A DNA stretch of 64,000 bases from Sphingomonas ginsenosidivorax (GCF_007995065.1 NZ_VOQR01000001.1:3352501-3416500), one strand, 5' to 3'. Positions 24,793 to 34,323 are shown, counted from the stretch's first letter. Numbers and translations: made by a program. The notes: generated by a model not told the origin, from the sequence alone.

Positions 24793-25367
24793 TGCGCCCG
24801 TTCCTGCGCGACACGCGCGGCGCCGCGCTGATGGAGTTCGCGATCGTCGCGCCGGTCCTGCTGACGATGATCGTCGGCGGGCTCGGCGCCGGCCACACGC
24901 TCTACGTCCAGTCCGTCCTCGACGGCGAGATGCAGAAGGCGGCGCGCGACATGAGCCTCGAGGATGCGAGCGCAGAGGCCCGCCAGGCGGCGATCGAAGA
25001 CCGCGTGCGCGACCAGGTCCACAAACTGGTCAAGGGCGCCGATGTCGACTTCGAGCTGACCGCCTATCACGACTATCGCGACGCCGATGCCAAGGTCGAG
25101 GAATATGTCGACGGCAATCACGACGGGACCTGCAACAAGGGCGAATCCTACGTCGACGCCAACAACAACAACAGCTGGGATCGCGAGGGGGGCACGACCG
25201 GCATCGGCGGGTCGAAGGACGTTGTCCTGCTCAAGGCCATCGTTTCCTATGCGAGCTTCCTGCCGTTCGGGCAGACCAGGGGCCAGATGAACCTCACCTC
25301 GACGACGCTGCTCCGCAACCAGCCGTCCAGCGACCAGGCCGCCGCGCCGCTCAGGACATGCGCATGA
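24792..25367 (+). CDS. TadE-like pseudopilin 1
   Basis: 191 residues. TadE signature at the N-terminus: GAALMEFAIVAPVLL (about 10-25) with the conserved Glu of pseudopilins. The rest is a soluble domain with an Asp/Asn-rich loop (GNHDGTCNKGE, then NNNNSWD) that looks like a calcium-binding loop. The stop of the upstream gene and this ATG overlap (TGATG), so the genes are translationally coupled. Confidence 0.85.
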   Translation: MRPFLRDTRGAALMEFAIVAPVLLTMIVGGLGAGHTLYVQSVLDGEMQKAARDMSLEDASAEARQAAIEDRVRDQVHKLVKGADVDFELTAYHDYRDADAKVEEYVDGNHDGTCNKGESYVDANNNNSWDREGGTTGIGGSKDVVLLKAIVSYASFLPFGQTRGQMNLTSTTLLRNQPSSDQAAAPLRTCA

Positions 25368-26008
25368 GGCATCGCCCCCTGCGCGCGCTCGTCGCGGACC
25401 GGCACGGCCTCGCGCTGATCGAGTTCGCGCTCGTCCTCCCGGTGCTGCTGACCCTGGTCTTCTACGGCATCGAGATCGCCAATTTCACGCTCGCCCGCCA
25501 GCGCGTCAGCCAGCTCGCGCTGCAGGTCGCCGACAACGCCTCGCGGATCGGCGTGCAGGAGGTGCTGCGCAACCGCCCGATCACCGAACGCCAGATCAAC
25601 GACCTGTTCACCGGCGGCGCACTGCAGGGCGGCTCGCTCGACGTCGCGTCGAAGGGCCGCATCATCCTTTCCGGCCTGACCGTCAACAGCTCGGGCGGGC
25701 AGTGGATCCAGTGGCAGCGCTGCTTCGGCAGCATGGCGTTCGCCTCCAACTACGGTACCGAGGGTACCGGCGCGAATGGCACCGCGTTCAAGGGCATGGG
25801 CCCCTCGACCGCGAAGGTCACCGCGTCCGCGACCGGTCCCGTCGTGTTCGCCGAACTCGCGGTCGCCTACACGCCGATCATCTCCACCGCCTGGGCACCC
25901 GCCACGACGATCAGCGAGATCGCGTCGTTCGCGGTCCGCGACGATCGCGACACCTCGGGCAGCGGAATCCGCAACGACGAGAACGCCCCGGTCTCGCGCT
26001 GCAACTAG
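25364..26008 (+). CDS. TadE-like pseudopilin 2
   Basis: 214 residues. N-terminal GLALIEFALVLPVLLTLVF is the TadE motif with conserved Glu. ATG 25364 is preferred because AGGA (25353-25356) is seven bases before it and it overlaps the previous stop (ATGA); ATG 25358 is the alternative. The remaining domain is Ser/Gly/Thr-rich and presumably periplasmic. Last gene of the tad-like trio. Confidence 0.85.
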   Translation: MRHRPLRALVADRHGLALIEFALVLPVLLTLVFYGIEIANFTLARQRVSQLALQVADNASRIGVQEVLRNRPITERQINDLFTGGALQGGSLDVASKGRIILSGLTVNSSGGQWIQWQRCFGSMAFASNYGTEGTGANGTAFKGMGPSTAKVTASATGPVVFAELAVAYTPIISTAWAPATTISEIASFAVRDDRDTSGSGIRNDENAPVSRCN

Positions 26009-26052
26009 CGGCGCGACGCGCGCCCTTCGACACGCGCGTCCGCCCGCGGTAC

Positions 26053-28128
26053 ATGCAGCGAATGACGAACACGCCCCCCCCGACTGCCCCCATCGCGGAC
26101 CGCCGCGCGCACAGCTTCACCGCGCACGGCGTCACGATCGACGATCCCTATGCCTGGCTGAAGGACGCAGGCTATCCCGAGGTCACCGACCCCGACATCC
26201 TCGCCTATCTCGCCGAGGAGAACGCCTATTTCGAGACCGCGATGGCGCCGCACAAGCCGCTGGTCGACACGCTCTACGAAGAGATGAAGGCGCGCATCAA
26301 GGAGGACGAATCCTCGGTCCCGCAAAAGGACGGCGACTGGGTCTACTGGACCGCCTACGAGACCGGCGGCGAGTATCGCAAATGGTGGAGGAAGCCCGTC
26401 GCCGGCGGCCCCGACGAGCTGCTGCTCGACGAACCCGCACTTGCGCAGGGCCATGAATATTTCCGCCTCGGCGCCTTCTCGGTCAGCAACGACGGCCGCT
26501 ATCTCGCCTATGCGATCGACGACAACGGCTCCGAACGCTTCGAGGTGCGCGTCAAGGACCTGCAGACCGGCGAGCATCTGCCCGAGGTGATCCCGGGGAT
26601 GCTGTCCGAGATCGTCTGGACCGCGGACGACGCCGGCTTCCTCTACGGCCTCGCCAACGAGCAGTGGCGCACCGACAATGCGCGCTTCCACCGCCTCGGC
26701 ACCCCGATCGAGCAGGACGTCGTCCTGTTCCACGAGGAGGACGAAGGATTCCGCGTCGGCGTCGGCGAAACGAGCTCGCGCAAGTGGATCACGATCGCCA
26801 CGAGCGACCACGTCACCAGCGAGATCTACCTGCTCCCCGCGCACGAGCCATTGGCGGTCCCCATCCTCGTCTCCGCGCGCCAGGTCGGCCGCGAATACGA
26901 TGTCGACGACCATGACAACACGCTGTTCATCCACACCAACGACACCGACCCCAATTTCCGCCTGTGCACCGCACAGCTTGAGGAACCCGGCGTCTGGACC
27001 GAACTGATCGCGCCTTCGCCCGATTTCTACCTGACCGGCGTCGAATGCTATCAGGACTTCTTCGTCGTCGACGGCCGCGAGGACGGGCTCGATCAGATCG
27101 CGATCCACCGCTACGAAACGCCGACCCAAGGCCGCCGCATCGCCTTCCCCGAGGCGAGCTACGTCGCCGGCCTCGGCGACAACCCCGAATACGACATGAC
27201 GGTCCTCCGCCTCGGCTATGAGTCGATGGTCACCCCGGGCTCGGTCTACGACTATGACGTCGACACCGGCGAACGGACCCTGCTCAAGGTCCAGGAAATC
27301 CCGAGCGGCTACGACGCCGCCAAATACGGCACCGAGCGCCTGAAAATCGCCGCGCGCGACGGCACCGAGATCCCGGTCTCGATCGTCTACCCCGCCGGCT
27401 TCCCGCGCGACGGATCGGCGCCGCTCTTCCTCTACGCGTACGGCGCCTATGGCTATGCGATCCCGCCCGGCTTCTCGACCGGCCGGATGAGCCTGCTCGA
27501 CCGCGGCTTCGCCTATGCGATCGCGCATATCCGCGGCGGCGACGATCTCGGCCAGCAATGGTATCTCGACGGCAAGCTTGAGAAGCGCACCAACACCTTC
27601 AACGACTTCGTCGACGTCGCGAAGGGCCTCGTCGCGGGGGGCTGGACCGCCCCCGGCCGCATCGCGATCGCGGGCCGCTCGGCGGGCGGCGAGCTGATGG
27701 GCGCGGTCGTCAATTCGGACCCCGAACTCTGGGGCGCGGTGATCGCTGACGTGCCCTTCGTCGACGTGCTCAACACGATGCTCGACGACAGTCTCCCGCT
27801 GACGCCCGGCGAATGGCCCGAATGGGGCAACCCGATCGAGGACAAGGCCGCGTTCGACCTGATCCGCAGCTACAGCCCCTACGACAACGTCGCCCCCCAC
27901 GCCTATCCGCCGATGTTCATCAGCGGCGGCCTCAACGACCCGCGCGTGACCTATTGGGAGCCCGCCAAATGGGCGGCGAAACTGCGCAGCGTGAAGACCG
28001 ACGCCAACATCCTGCTGCTGAAAACCAACATGGGCGCAGGCCACGGCGGCAAGTCGGGCCGCTTCGAGTCCCTGCGCGAGGCGGCGGAGGAACACGCCTT
28101 CGTGCTCTGGCAGCTGGGTGTCGCCTGA
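26053..28128 (+). CDS. ptrB: Oligopeptidase B (S9A serine peptidase)
   Basis: 691 residues, the typical size. N-terminal seven-blade beta-propeller (about 75-400), then an alpha/beta-hydrolase domain. Catalytic triad: Ser543 in GRSAGG, Asp629 in GLNDPR, His664 in GAGHGG. The propeller-to-catalytic hinge and the YGAYGYAIPPGFS and HIRGGDDLG blocks are those of oligopeptidase B rather than prolyl oligopeptidase. Cuts short peptides after basic residues. ATG 26053; ATG 26062 also possible. Confidence 0.9.
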   Translation: MQRMTNTPPPTAPIADRRAHSFTAHGVTIDDPYAWLKDAGYPEVTDPDILAYLAEENAYFETAMAPHKPLVDTLYEEMKARIKEDESSVPQKDGDWVYWTAYETGGEYRKWWRKPVAGGPDELLLDEPALAQGHEYFRLGAFSVSNDGRYLAYAIDDNGSERFEVRVKDLQTGEHLPEVIPGMLSEIVWTADDAGFLYGLANEQWRTDNARFHRLGTPIEQDVVLFHEEDEGFRVGVGETSSRKWITIATSDHVTSEIYLLPAHEPLAVPILVSARQVGREYDVDDHDNTLFIHTNDTDPNFRLCTAQLEEPGVWTELIAPSPDFYLTGVECYQDFFVVDGREDGLDQIAIHRYETPTQGRRIAFPEASYVAGLGDNPEYDMTVLRLGYESMVTPGSVYDYDVDTGERTLLKVQEIPSGYDAAKYGTERLKIAARDGTEIPVSIVYPAGFPRDGSAPLFLYAYGAYGYAIPPGFSTGRMSLLDRGFAYAIAHIRGGDDLGQQWYLDGKLEKRTNTFNDFVDVAKGLVAGGWTAPGRIAIAGRSAGGELMGAVVNSDPELWGAVIADVPFVDVLNTMLDDSLPLTPGEWPEWGNPIEDKAAFDLIRSYSPYDNVAPHAYPPMFISGGLNDPRVTYWEPAKWAAKLRSVKTDANILLLKTNMGAGHGGKSGRFESLREAAEEHAFVLWQLGVA

Positions 28129-28129
28129 C

Positions 28130-28211
28130 CGTTCTCCCGCGAAAGCGGGAGCCCAGGAGTCACGAACGGCATCGCCTGCAACCCTGGACTCCCGCCTCCG
28201 CGGGAGAACGG
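28130..28211. repeat. Family-B variant palindrome (GTTCTCCCGCG type)
   Basis: Arms CCGTTCTCCCGCGAAAGCGG and CCTCCGCGGGAGAACGG around GCATCGCCTGCAACCCTGG. Fills the gap between ptrB and the thioesterase gene. The same variant is at 52594-52676 and, in part, inside thiD. Confidence 0.8.
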
Positions 28212-28239
28212 GCTAGTCTCGGGTGACGGAAGGACCTGC

Positions 28240-28632
28240 ATGACCCGATTCACCCTGACCATCACCGCCACGCCCGCCGACATCGACGAGCTCGGCCACG
28301 TCAACAATGCGGTCTGGGTCCGCTGGATCCAGGACATCGCGACCGCACACTGGGACGCGATCGCGCCGCCCGAGCACCGCGCCGCCTATGTCTGGGTCGT
28401 GACCCGCCACGAGATCGACTATCGCGGCAACGTCGTCGCGGGCGAGACGGTCACCGGCGAAACCTGGGTCCCCGAGCCCCCCAAGGGCGCCCGCTTCGAC
28501 CGCCACGTGCGCTTCACCGGCAGCGACGGCAAGGTGAAGCTGGAGGCGGTGACCACCTGGGCGCTGCTCGATCGCGCGACAGGGCGGTTGCTGAGGGTCC
28601 GCCCTGACATTGCCGCGCCGTTTCTGGCTTAG
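28240..28632 (+). CDS. Acyl-CoA thioesterase (4HBT hotdog family)
   Basis: 130 residues, single hotdog fold. The ADIDELGHVNNAVWVRWIQD block is the 4-hydroxybenzoyl-CoA thioesterase motif, with the catalytic Asp and following Gly-His-Val-Asn. Hydrolyses acyl-CoA or acyl-ACP thioesters; substrate unknown. Cytosolic, no signal. Confidence 0.88.
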   Translation: MTRFTLTITATPADIDELGHVNNAVWVRWIQDIATAHWDAIAPPEHRAAYVWVVTRHEIDYRGNVVAGETVTGETWVPEPPKGARFDRHVRFTGSDGKVKLEAVTTWALLDRATGRLLRVRPDIAAPFLA

Positions 28633-28659
28633 CGTTGCGCGGCGCACCGTCCCCATCCC

Positions 28660-28745
28660 GTTCGTGCTGAGCGGAGTCGAAGCACTGCTAGCCCCGCAAA
28701 CCGCCCGTGTTGGGAGAGGCCCCTTCGACTTCGCTCAGGGCGAAC
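28660..28745. repeat. Family-E repeat
   Basis: CGTTCGTGCTGAGCGGAGTC at the left and CTTCGACTTCGCTCAGGGCG at the right form an imperfect inverted repeat of a kind widespread in Proteobacteria. The 456-bp stretch 28633-29088 has no gene; besides this element it holds a GGGAGAGGGAGA-type imperfect palindrome (about 28780-28860) and a family-A copy. Confidence 0.7.
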
Positions 28746-28954
28746 GGAAGATGGGGCAACTTCGCCCCCCGCCCTCACCCTTCCCACCCGGCAAGAGCCG
28801 GGCGGGCCCCTTCCCTCTCCCATTGGGAGAGGGAGAGACGCCGAAGGCGGCGATGGGTGAGGACAGGAATGGCGGAACGCTGAGAGACTAAACCGCCCGC
28901 CCCACCCGGTTTCTCCCACGCCGTTCGTGCCGAGCGAAGCACCGCCCACACTCA

Positions 28955-29079
28955 ATCCTCCCCCGCCAGGGGGAGGTGGCGCCGAAGGCGACGGAGGGGG
29001 CGGAAACGGGACAGACGTGGTCGCCGCCCGCCCCCTCCGTCAGGCTGCGCCTGCCACCTCCCCCTGGCGGGGGAGGATT
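28955..29079. repeat. Family-A palindrome, copy 4
   Basis: Arms ATCCTCCCCCGCCAGGGGGA and the inverse ending GGGGGAGGAT. It lies immediately downstream of glmM (convergent side) and may serve as its terminator. Confidence 0.85.
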
Positions 29080-29088
29080 GTGCTTACC

Positions 29089-30426
29089 TTAAACCGCCGC
29101 CCGCACCGCGTCACAAATCCGGTCCACCACGCGCTCGACCTGCCCCGGGTCATCGCCTTCGGCCATCACCCGGATCACCGGCTCGGTCCCCGACGGCCGG
29201 ATCACCAGCCGCCCGCGCCCCTCGAGCTCAATCTCCGCCGCCGCGATCACCGCCTTGACGCTCTCGACCTCGAGCGGCTTGCCCCCCGCGAACCGCACAT
29301 TCTTCAACAACTGCGGCAACGGCTCGAACCGGTGCAGCACCTCGCTCGCCGGCGCCCCCGCACGCTTGACCTCGGCCAGCACCTGCAACGCCGCGACCAG
29401 CCCATCGCCCGTCGTCGCATAATCGCTCAGGATGATATGCCCCGACTGCTCGCCGCCGACATTATACCCCCGCGCGCGCATCGCCTCGAGCACGTGCCGG
29501 TCGCCGACCGCGGTACGCACCAGCCCCAGCCCCTGCGCCGCCAGATGCCGCTCGAGCCCCAGGTTCGACATCACCGTCGCGACCAGCCCGCCGCCCGCCA
29601 GCCGCCCGGCACGCGCCCAGCTCGCCGCGATCGTCGCCATCAGCTGGTCGCCGTCGACCACCGCGCCCTTCTCGTCGACCACGATCAGCCGGTCGGCATC
29701 CCCGTCCAATGCGATACCGATATCCGCGCCGCTCGCGACCACCGTCTCGGCGAGCGTCTGCGGCGCAGTCGACCCGACGCCGTCGTTGATGTTGGTGCCG
29801 TTGGGGGTGACGCCGATCGCGACGATGTCCGCGCCCAGCTCCCACAAGGCCGAGGGCGCGACCTTGTACGCCGCCCCGTTCGCGCAATCGATCACGATGC
29901 GCAGGCCGTCGAGCCGCAGATTCTCGGGGAAGGTCGATTTCGCGAAATGGATATAGCGCCCCTGCGCGTCGTCGATCCGCCGCGCGCGCCCGATCTGCGC
30001 CGACGGCACCAGATCGACCTCGCTGTCGATCAGCGCCTCGATCGCCGACTCCGCGTCGTCGCTCAGCTTGTAGCCGTCGGGCCCGAACAATTTGATGCCG
30101 TTGTCCGCGAACGGGTTGTGGCTGGCGGAGATCATCACGCCGATATCCGCGCGCATCGACTGGGTCAGCATCGCGACCGCGGGCGTCGGCATCGGCCCGA
30201 CCATCACCACGTCCATGCCGACGCTGGTGAACCCTGCGACCAGTGCCGATTCGAGCATGTACCCGCTGAGGCGCGTGTCCTTGCCGATCACCACGCGGTG
30301 CTTGTGCCCGCCGCGCAGGAAGTGGGCGCCGGCCGCCATCCCGACCTTCATCGCCATCTGCGCGGTCATCGGCGAGACGTTGGTGGCCCCGCGAATTCCG
30401 TCGGTACCGAAATATTTCCTTGCCAT
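29089..30426 (-). CDS. glmM: Phosphoglucosamine mutase
   Basis: 445 residues, the exact size of the family. Converts glucosamine-6-phosphate to glucosamine-1-phosphate for peptidoglycan and LPS precursors. The [10 protein letters not shown] start, active-site serine loop ISASHNP (about residue 100), metal loop DGDADR (about 240) and sugar-binding GEQSGH (about 325) are all present, with the phosphate-binding RPSGTEP near the C-terminus. Confidence 0.96.
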   Translation of the reverse strand: MARKYFGTDGIRGATNVSPMTAQMAMKVGMAAGAHFLRGGHKHRVVIGKDTRLSGYMLESALVAGFTSVGMDVVMVGPMPTPAVAMLTQSMRADIGVMISASHNPFADNGIKLFGPDGYKLSDDAESAIEALIDSEVDLVPSAQIGRARRIDDAQGRYIHFAKSTFPENLRLDGLRIVIDCANGAAYKVAPSALWELGADIVAIGVTPNGTNINDGVGSTAPQTLAETVVASGADIGIALDGDADRLIVVDEKGAVVDGDQLMATIAASWARAGRLAGGGLVATVMSNLGLERHLAAQGLGLVRTAVGDRHVLEAMRARGYNVGGEQSGHIILSDYATTGDGLVAALQVLAEVKRAGAPASEVLHRFEPLPQLLKNVRFAGGKPLEVESVKAVIAAAEIELEGRGRLVIRPSGTEPVIRVMAEGDDPGQVERVVDRICDAVRAAV

Positions 30427-30492
30427 CCGCGCCGTCCTGTCCCGCTATCACGCTCGGGTCGTTCTTAGCGCGGCACAGCAACAAGGGCGAGC

Positions 30493-31755
30493 ATGTCGCA
30501 GACAACACGAATTCTCTCCGCGCTGATCGGCGGCATCGCGCTCGGTATCCTCGTCGCCTCGCTCGCGCCGGCGCAGGCGATCGCCGCGACCGCGATCACG
30601 CAGCCGATCGGCGCCGCCTGGCTGCACGGGCTGCAAATGGTGATCGTGCCGCTCGTCGTCGGGCTGCTCGTCACCGGCATCGGCGCGACGTCGGAAGCGG
30701 CGCGCGCCGGGCAGATCACCGCGCGCGCGATGGTGATGATCGTCGTCATCCTGTGGAGCACCACGCTGATGTCCGCGTTCGTGATGCCGCTGATCCTCGA
30801 TGCGTTCCCGCTGCCCGCGGGGCTCGGCGCCGCCCTGCGCGACGCGCTGACCGGCGCTGCTCCCGTCGGCCCGGTGCCCGGCATCGGCGCGTTCTTCGAC
30901 ACCATCGTCCCCACCAACATCGTCGCGGCGGCGGCGGGCGACGCGTTCCTGCCGCTCACCATCTTCTCGCTCGCCTTCGCCTTTGCGGTGACCAAGCTTC
31001 CCGACGACCGCCGCCGCATCCTGACCGGCTTCTTCCAGGCGGTGGTCGACGCGCTGCTGATCATCATCAACTGGGTGCTGAAGCTCGCGCCGATCGGTAT
31101 CTTCGCGCTCGCCTACGGCGTTGGCGCACGCACCGGGACCGCGGCGTTCGGCGCACTGCTCCACTATATCGTCTGCGTCTCGGCGATCGGGTTCATCGTC
31201 CTGCTCACCGCCTATCCGGTGGCGATGATCGGCGGCCGCGTCGGGCTCGGCCGCTTCGCGCGCGCGGTCGCACCCGCTCAGGCAGTGGCGATCAGCACCC
31301 AGTCGTCGCTCGCCTCGCTGCCTGCGATGCTCAAGGCGTCGACCGATCTCGGCGCCTCCGCCTCGACCGCCGGCATCGTCCTCCCGCTCTCGGTCGCGGT
31401 ATTCCGCGCGACCAGCCCGGCGATGAACCTCGCGGTCGCGCTCTATGTCGCGCACTGGCTGCAGATGCCGATCGGCCCTGCGCAGATGGCCGCCGGCGTC
31501 GCCACCGCCGCGATCACCACGATGGGATCGATCTCGCTCCCCGGCACGATCAGCTTTATCGCGAGCGTCGCGCCCGTCGCGCTCGCGATGGGAATCCCGC
31601 TCGAGGTGCTGGGGCTGCTCATCGCTGTCGAGACCGTGCCCGACCTGTTCCGCACGGTGGGGAACGTGACGATGGACACCGCCGTCACCATCTCCGTCGC
31701 AGCCCGTACCGGCACGCAGGAGACCCTCGATGACGTATCGCACGCTCGGCCCTGA
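30493..31755 (+). CDS. Dicarboxylate/amino-acid:cation symporter (DAACS)
   Basis: 420 residues, inner membrane, about eight transmembrane helices plus two re-entrant hairpins. The family's serine-rich hairpin motif is STQSSLASLPAML (near 270), and the TM7/TM8 region retains MNLAVALYVA and an AAITTMGSISLPGT block. Imports C4-dicarboxylates or acidic amino acids with protons or sodium. Divergent from glmM. The last codons overlap the start of an aldo/keto reductase remnant. Confidence 0.88.
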   Translation: MSQTTRILSALIGGIALGILVASLAPAQAIAATAITQPIGAAWLHGLQMVIVPLVVGLLVTGIGATSEAARAGQITARAMVMIVVILWSTTLMSAFVMPLILDAFPLPAGLGAALRDALTGAAPVGPVPGIGAFFDTIVPTNIVAAAAGDAFLPLTIFSLAFAFAVTKLPDDRRRILTGFFQAVVDALLIIINWVLKLAPIGIFALAYGVGARTGTAAFGALLHYIVCVSAIGFIVLLTAYPVAMIGGRVGLGRFARAVAPAQAVAISTQSSLASLPAMLKASTDLGASASTAGIVLPLSVAVFRATSPAMNLAVALYVAHWLQMPIGPAQMAAGVATAAITTMGSISLPGTISFIASVAPVALAMGIPLEVLGLLIAVETVPDLFRTVGNVTMDTAVTISVAARTGTQETLDDVSHARP

Positions 31756-31798
31756 TCTCCAGGTCTCCGCGTTCGGCCTCGGGCTGATGCCGATCTGA
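31730..31798 (+). pseudogene. Aldo/keto reductase N-terminal remnant
   Basis: A 22-codon frame reads MTYRTLG...LQVSAFGLG, the signature N-terminus of aldo/keto reductases, then stops within three codons (LMPI, TGA). It begins inside the end of the symporter gene, as a once-coupled downstream gene would. The rest of the reductase is missing; the NfrB-like gene starts 110 bp later. Confidence 0.75.
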
Positions 31799-31908
31799 CC
31801 GCGCCTGCCCCCCGCGCGCTGGTGATTATCGCCAAACATCCGAATCGAACGTGACTCCTGCCGAATCGGTTCGATCGGCTTGCTAGGGTCCGTGCGGGGG
31901 GACAGGGC

Positions 31909-33300
31909 ATGGGCGAGTCGATCTGGTTCATTGATGCCGTCGCGCGCGAAACCATGTTGTTCGCCGCGATCGGGCTGCTCATCGGCGGCCTCGACGACAT
32001 GCTGGTCGACCTCGTTTTTCTCGTCGGCCGGGTGCGTCGAGGCGGCCATGCCCGGCTGACGATCGCCACGCTCCCGCCACCCCGTCAGCCCGGTCGCATC
32101 GCGGTCTTCGTCGCCGCCTGGGACGAAGTGGCGGTGATCGGCAACATGCTCGTGACCGCGGTGGAGCGGTTCGACCATCCCGATTACCGAATCTATGTCG
32201 GCCTCTACCCCAATGACCGCGCCACGATCGACGCCGCCGCCGCGGTCGCCGCGCGCGACCCGCGCATCCGCCTGGTCATCGGCGCGCGCGACGGCCCCAC
32301 CACCAAGGCGGACTGCCTCAACACGCTGTGGCGCGCGCAGCAACGCGACGACGCGCGCACCCGCGTCGCGACAAAGGCGATCGTGCTCCACGATGCCGAG
32401 GACGTCGTCCACGCCGACGAACTGCGCATCTTCGACGCACTGATCGAACGCCACGACTACGTGCAGCTGCCCGTCCTCCCGCTGGTCAAGCGCGGCGCGC
32501 AGCTCGTCTCCGGCCACTATGCCGACGAGTTCGCCGAAGCGCACGCCAAGCAGCTCGTCGTCCGCACCGCGCTCGGCGCCGGCATGCCGCTCGCCGGCAC
32601 CGGCTGCGCGATCGCGCCAGACATCCTCGCGCTGATCGCGGCCGAGCGCGGCGGCGATCCGTTCGATGCGTCCAGCCTGACCGAGGATTACGAGCTCGGG
32701 CTGCGCATGGCCGACCTCGGCGCGCGCGGCCTGTTCGTACGGATCGACGACGCGCGCGGCGGGATCGTCGCGGTGCGCGCCTTCTTCCCCGACACGATCG
32801 ACACCGCGGTCCGTCAGAAGACGCGGTGGATGACGGGAATCGCGCTGTCGGGGTGGGACCGTACCGGCTGGGCGCGGCCGCTGGCGTTCGCCGATCACTG
32901 GATGCGGATGCGCGACCGGCGTGCGCCGCTGGCGGTCGTCGTGCTGGCCACCGCCTATTGCGCGCTGCCCGCCTGGGCTCTGGCCGCCGGGCTGCACTGG
33001 TATCGCGGCTCGAGCGCGACGGCTGTCGGTTCGCCCGGCCTGTGGCTGCTCGTCGTCAACACCGCGCTGCTGGCCTGGCGCCTCGCGACCCGGATGCTCT
33101 TCACCGGGCGCAGCTACGGCCTGCGCGAAGCTCTGTGGTCGCTGCCGCGCTTCGTCGTCGGCAATTTCGTCGCCCTCAACGCCGCCCCCCGTGCGCTGGT
33201 CCGCTATATCGGCATGCTGCGCGGCGCCGCACCGGTATGGGACAAGACGCGGCACGAATTTCCCGACGCACCGGCCATGGCAAACGCCGACGTGCGGTGA
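31909..33300 (+). CDS. NfrB-like membrane glycosyltransferase
   Basis: 463 residues. N-terminal membrane segment, cytosolic GT2/GT-A domain (about 60-310), then two or more C-terminal transmembrane helices. Catalytic features of processive GT2 enzymes are visible: DAED at 162-165 (nucleotide-metal site), TED at 258-260 (base) and QKTRW at 303-307 (acceptor grip). Closest to the glycosyltransferase part of NfrB, the inner-membrane subunit of the phage N4 receptor system of E. coli. The PilZ-like and MSHEN c-di-GMP modules of E. coli NfrB are not seen. Overlaps the next gene (GTGA). Confidence 0.8.
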   Translation: MGESIWFIDAVARETMLFAAIGLLIGGLDDMLVDLVFLVGRVRRGGHARLTIATLPPPRQPGRIAVFVAAWDEVAVIGNMLVTAVERFDHPDYRIYVGLYPNDRATIDAAAAVAARDPRIRLVIGARDGPTTKADCLNTLWRAQQRDDARTRVATKAIVLHDAEDVVHADELRIFDALIERHDYVQLPVLPLVKRGAQLVSGHYADEFAEAHAKQLVVRTALGAGMPLAGTGCAIAPDILALIAAERGGDPFDASSLTEDYELGLRMADLGARGLFVRIDDARGGIVAVRAFFPDTIDTAVRQKTRWMTGIALSGWDRTGWARPLAFADHWMRMRDRRAPLAVVVLATAYCALPAWALAAGLHWYRGSSATAVGSPGLWLLVVNTALLAWRLATRMLFTGRSYGLREALWSLPRFVVGNFVALNAAPRALVRYIGMLRGAAPVWDKTRHEFPDAPAMANADVR

Positions 33301-34304
33301 AGGGCGGCCGCCCGCTCCGCTTTTTGATGCTGACCTTGGGCGGCTGGATCGCGATCCGGACGCTGACGCTGCTCCCGACGCCGCAGCCACTGCCCGCGCT
33401 GGGCGCAACCATCGTCCCACACGCGATCGCCGAGCGGCTGACACCGCCCCCAACATCGCTGGCGCCGCGCCACCGTCCCCTCGCCCCTAGCGCTTCATCC
33501 GTCGCGACCGCGGTACGGCCTGGGTCACCGGTGCCAGGTCCTCGACCGATGATCGTCGCAGCGATCGCAACCCCGGTCCCGCCGACACCCGGTACCGCTC
33601 CACCCGACCCTGCGCGCCAAGCCACGTCCCAGTCCGCGCTGCCGCCCCCGCTCGTCCCGACCCCGATCGCGCGCGGCCGCACCCGCCTCGCCGGCAGCGC
33701 GTGGCTGCTTGCGCGCAGCGGCCCGGCGAGCCTGCTCGACACCGGCCAGCTCGGCGCATCGCAAGCCGGCCTGCGCCTCACCTACGCGCTCGGCACCGCG
33801 CGCCGCCTGGCGCTCGCCGCGCGCCTGTCCGCACCGATGAAGGGCCGCGGCCGCGAAGCCGCACTCGGGCTCGACTGGCAGCCGACCCACCTGCCGCTGC
33901 GCCTGATCGCCGAACAGCGCGTCTCGCTCGACGGCGCCCGCGGCGGTCCCACGGTCGGGATCATCGGCGGCTATGGCCCCGCCGACATCGCCCCCGGCCT
34001 GAGGCTGGAAGCCTACGCGCAGGCCGGCGCGATCGCCCGCGATGGAATCGAGACCTTCATCGACATCGCCGCCCGCCTCACCCATCCGGTCGCGCATGTC
34101 GCCGGCCGGCGGATCGATCTCGGCCTCGGCAGCTGGGCCAGCGCCCAACGCGGCGCCCGCCGGGTCGACCTCGGCCCGACACTCGGCGTGGCGATCCCTG
34201 TTGCCGACAAGACGATCCGCCTCACCCTCGACTGGCGCCAACGCGTCGCCGGCGAAGCGCGACCCGGATCAGGCCCCGCACTCTCGATCGGCAGCGATTT
34301 TTAG
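33297..34304 (+). CDS. NfrA C-terminal-like protein, partner of the NfrB-like transferase
   Basis: 335 residues. GTG start overlaps the transferase stop codon (GTGA), so the two are translationally coupled. A basic N-terminus and a single hydrophobic stretch (about 9-28) is followed by a Pro/Ala-rich linker (about 30-130) and a beta-rich domain (about 135-335) with LGASQAGLRLTY and GLDWQPTHLPLRLIAEQR, a pattern typical of the C-terminal domain of NfrA (outer-membrane N4 adsorption protein). The TPR region of full NfrA is absent. Probably links glycan synthesis to export. Confidence 0.65.
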   Translation: MKGGRPLRFLMLTLGGWIAIRTLTLLPTPQPLPALGATIVPHAIAERLTPPPTSLAPRHRPLAPSASSVATAVRPGSPVPGPRPMIVAAIATPVPPTPGTAPPDPARQATSQSALPPPLVPTPIARGRTRLAGSAWLLARSGPASLLDTGQLGASQAGLRLTYALGTARRLALAARLSAPMKGRGREAALGLDWQPTHLPLRLIAEQRVSLDGARGGPTVGIIGGYGPADIAPGLRLEAYAQAGAIARDGIETFIDIAARLTHPVAHVAGRRIDLGLGSWASAQRGARRVDLGPTLGVAIPVADKTIRLTLDWRQRVAGEARPGSGPALSIGSDF

Positions 34305-34323
34305 CCGCGCCGTGATCTACCCC

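Noticed and set aside
26053..28128. Prolyl oligopeptidase as the identity of the S9 peptidase
   Set aside because: Length, propeller start and the sequence around the catalytic serine and HIRGGDDLG fit oligopeptidase B better.
28633..29088. Small genes in the gap before glmM
   Set aside because: All frames there are made of repeat arms (families A and E and a third imperfect palindrome) and lack start sites with SD sequences.
30448..33456. A 1,002-codon open frame on the minus strand across the symporter and NfrB-like genes
   Set aside because: Arg/Asp/Gly-rich antisense frame with no family features; the plus-strand genes have clear motifs and start sites.
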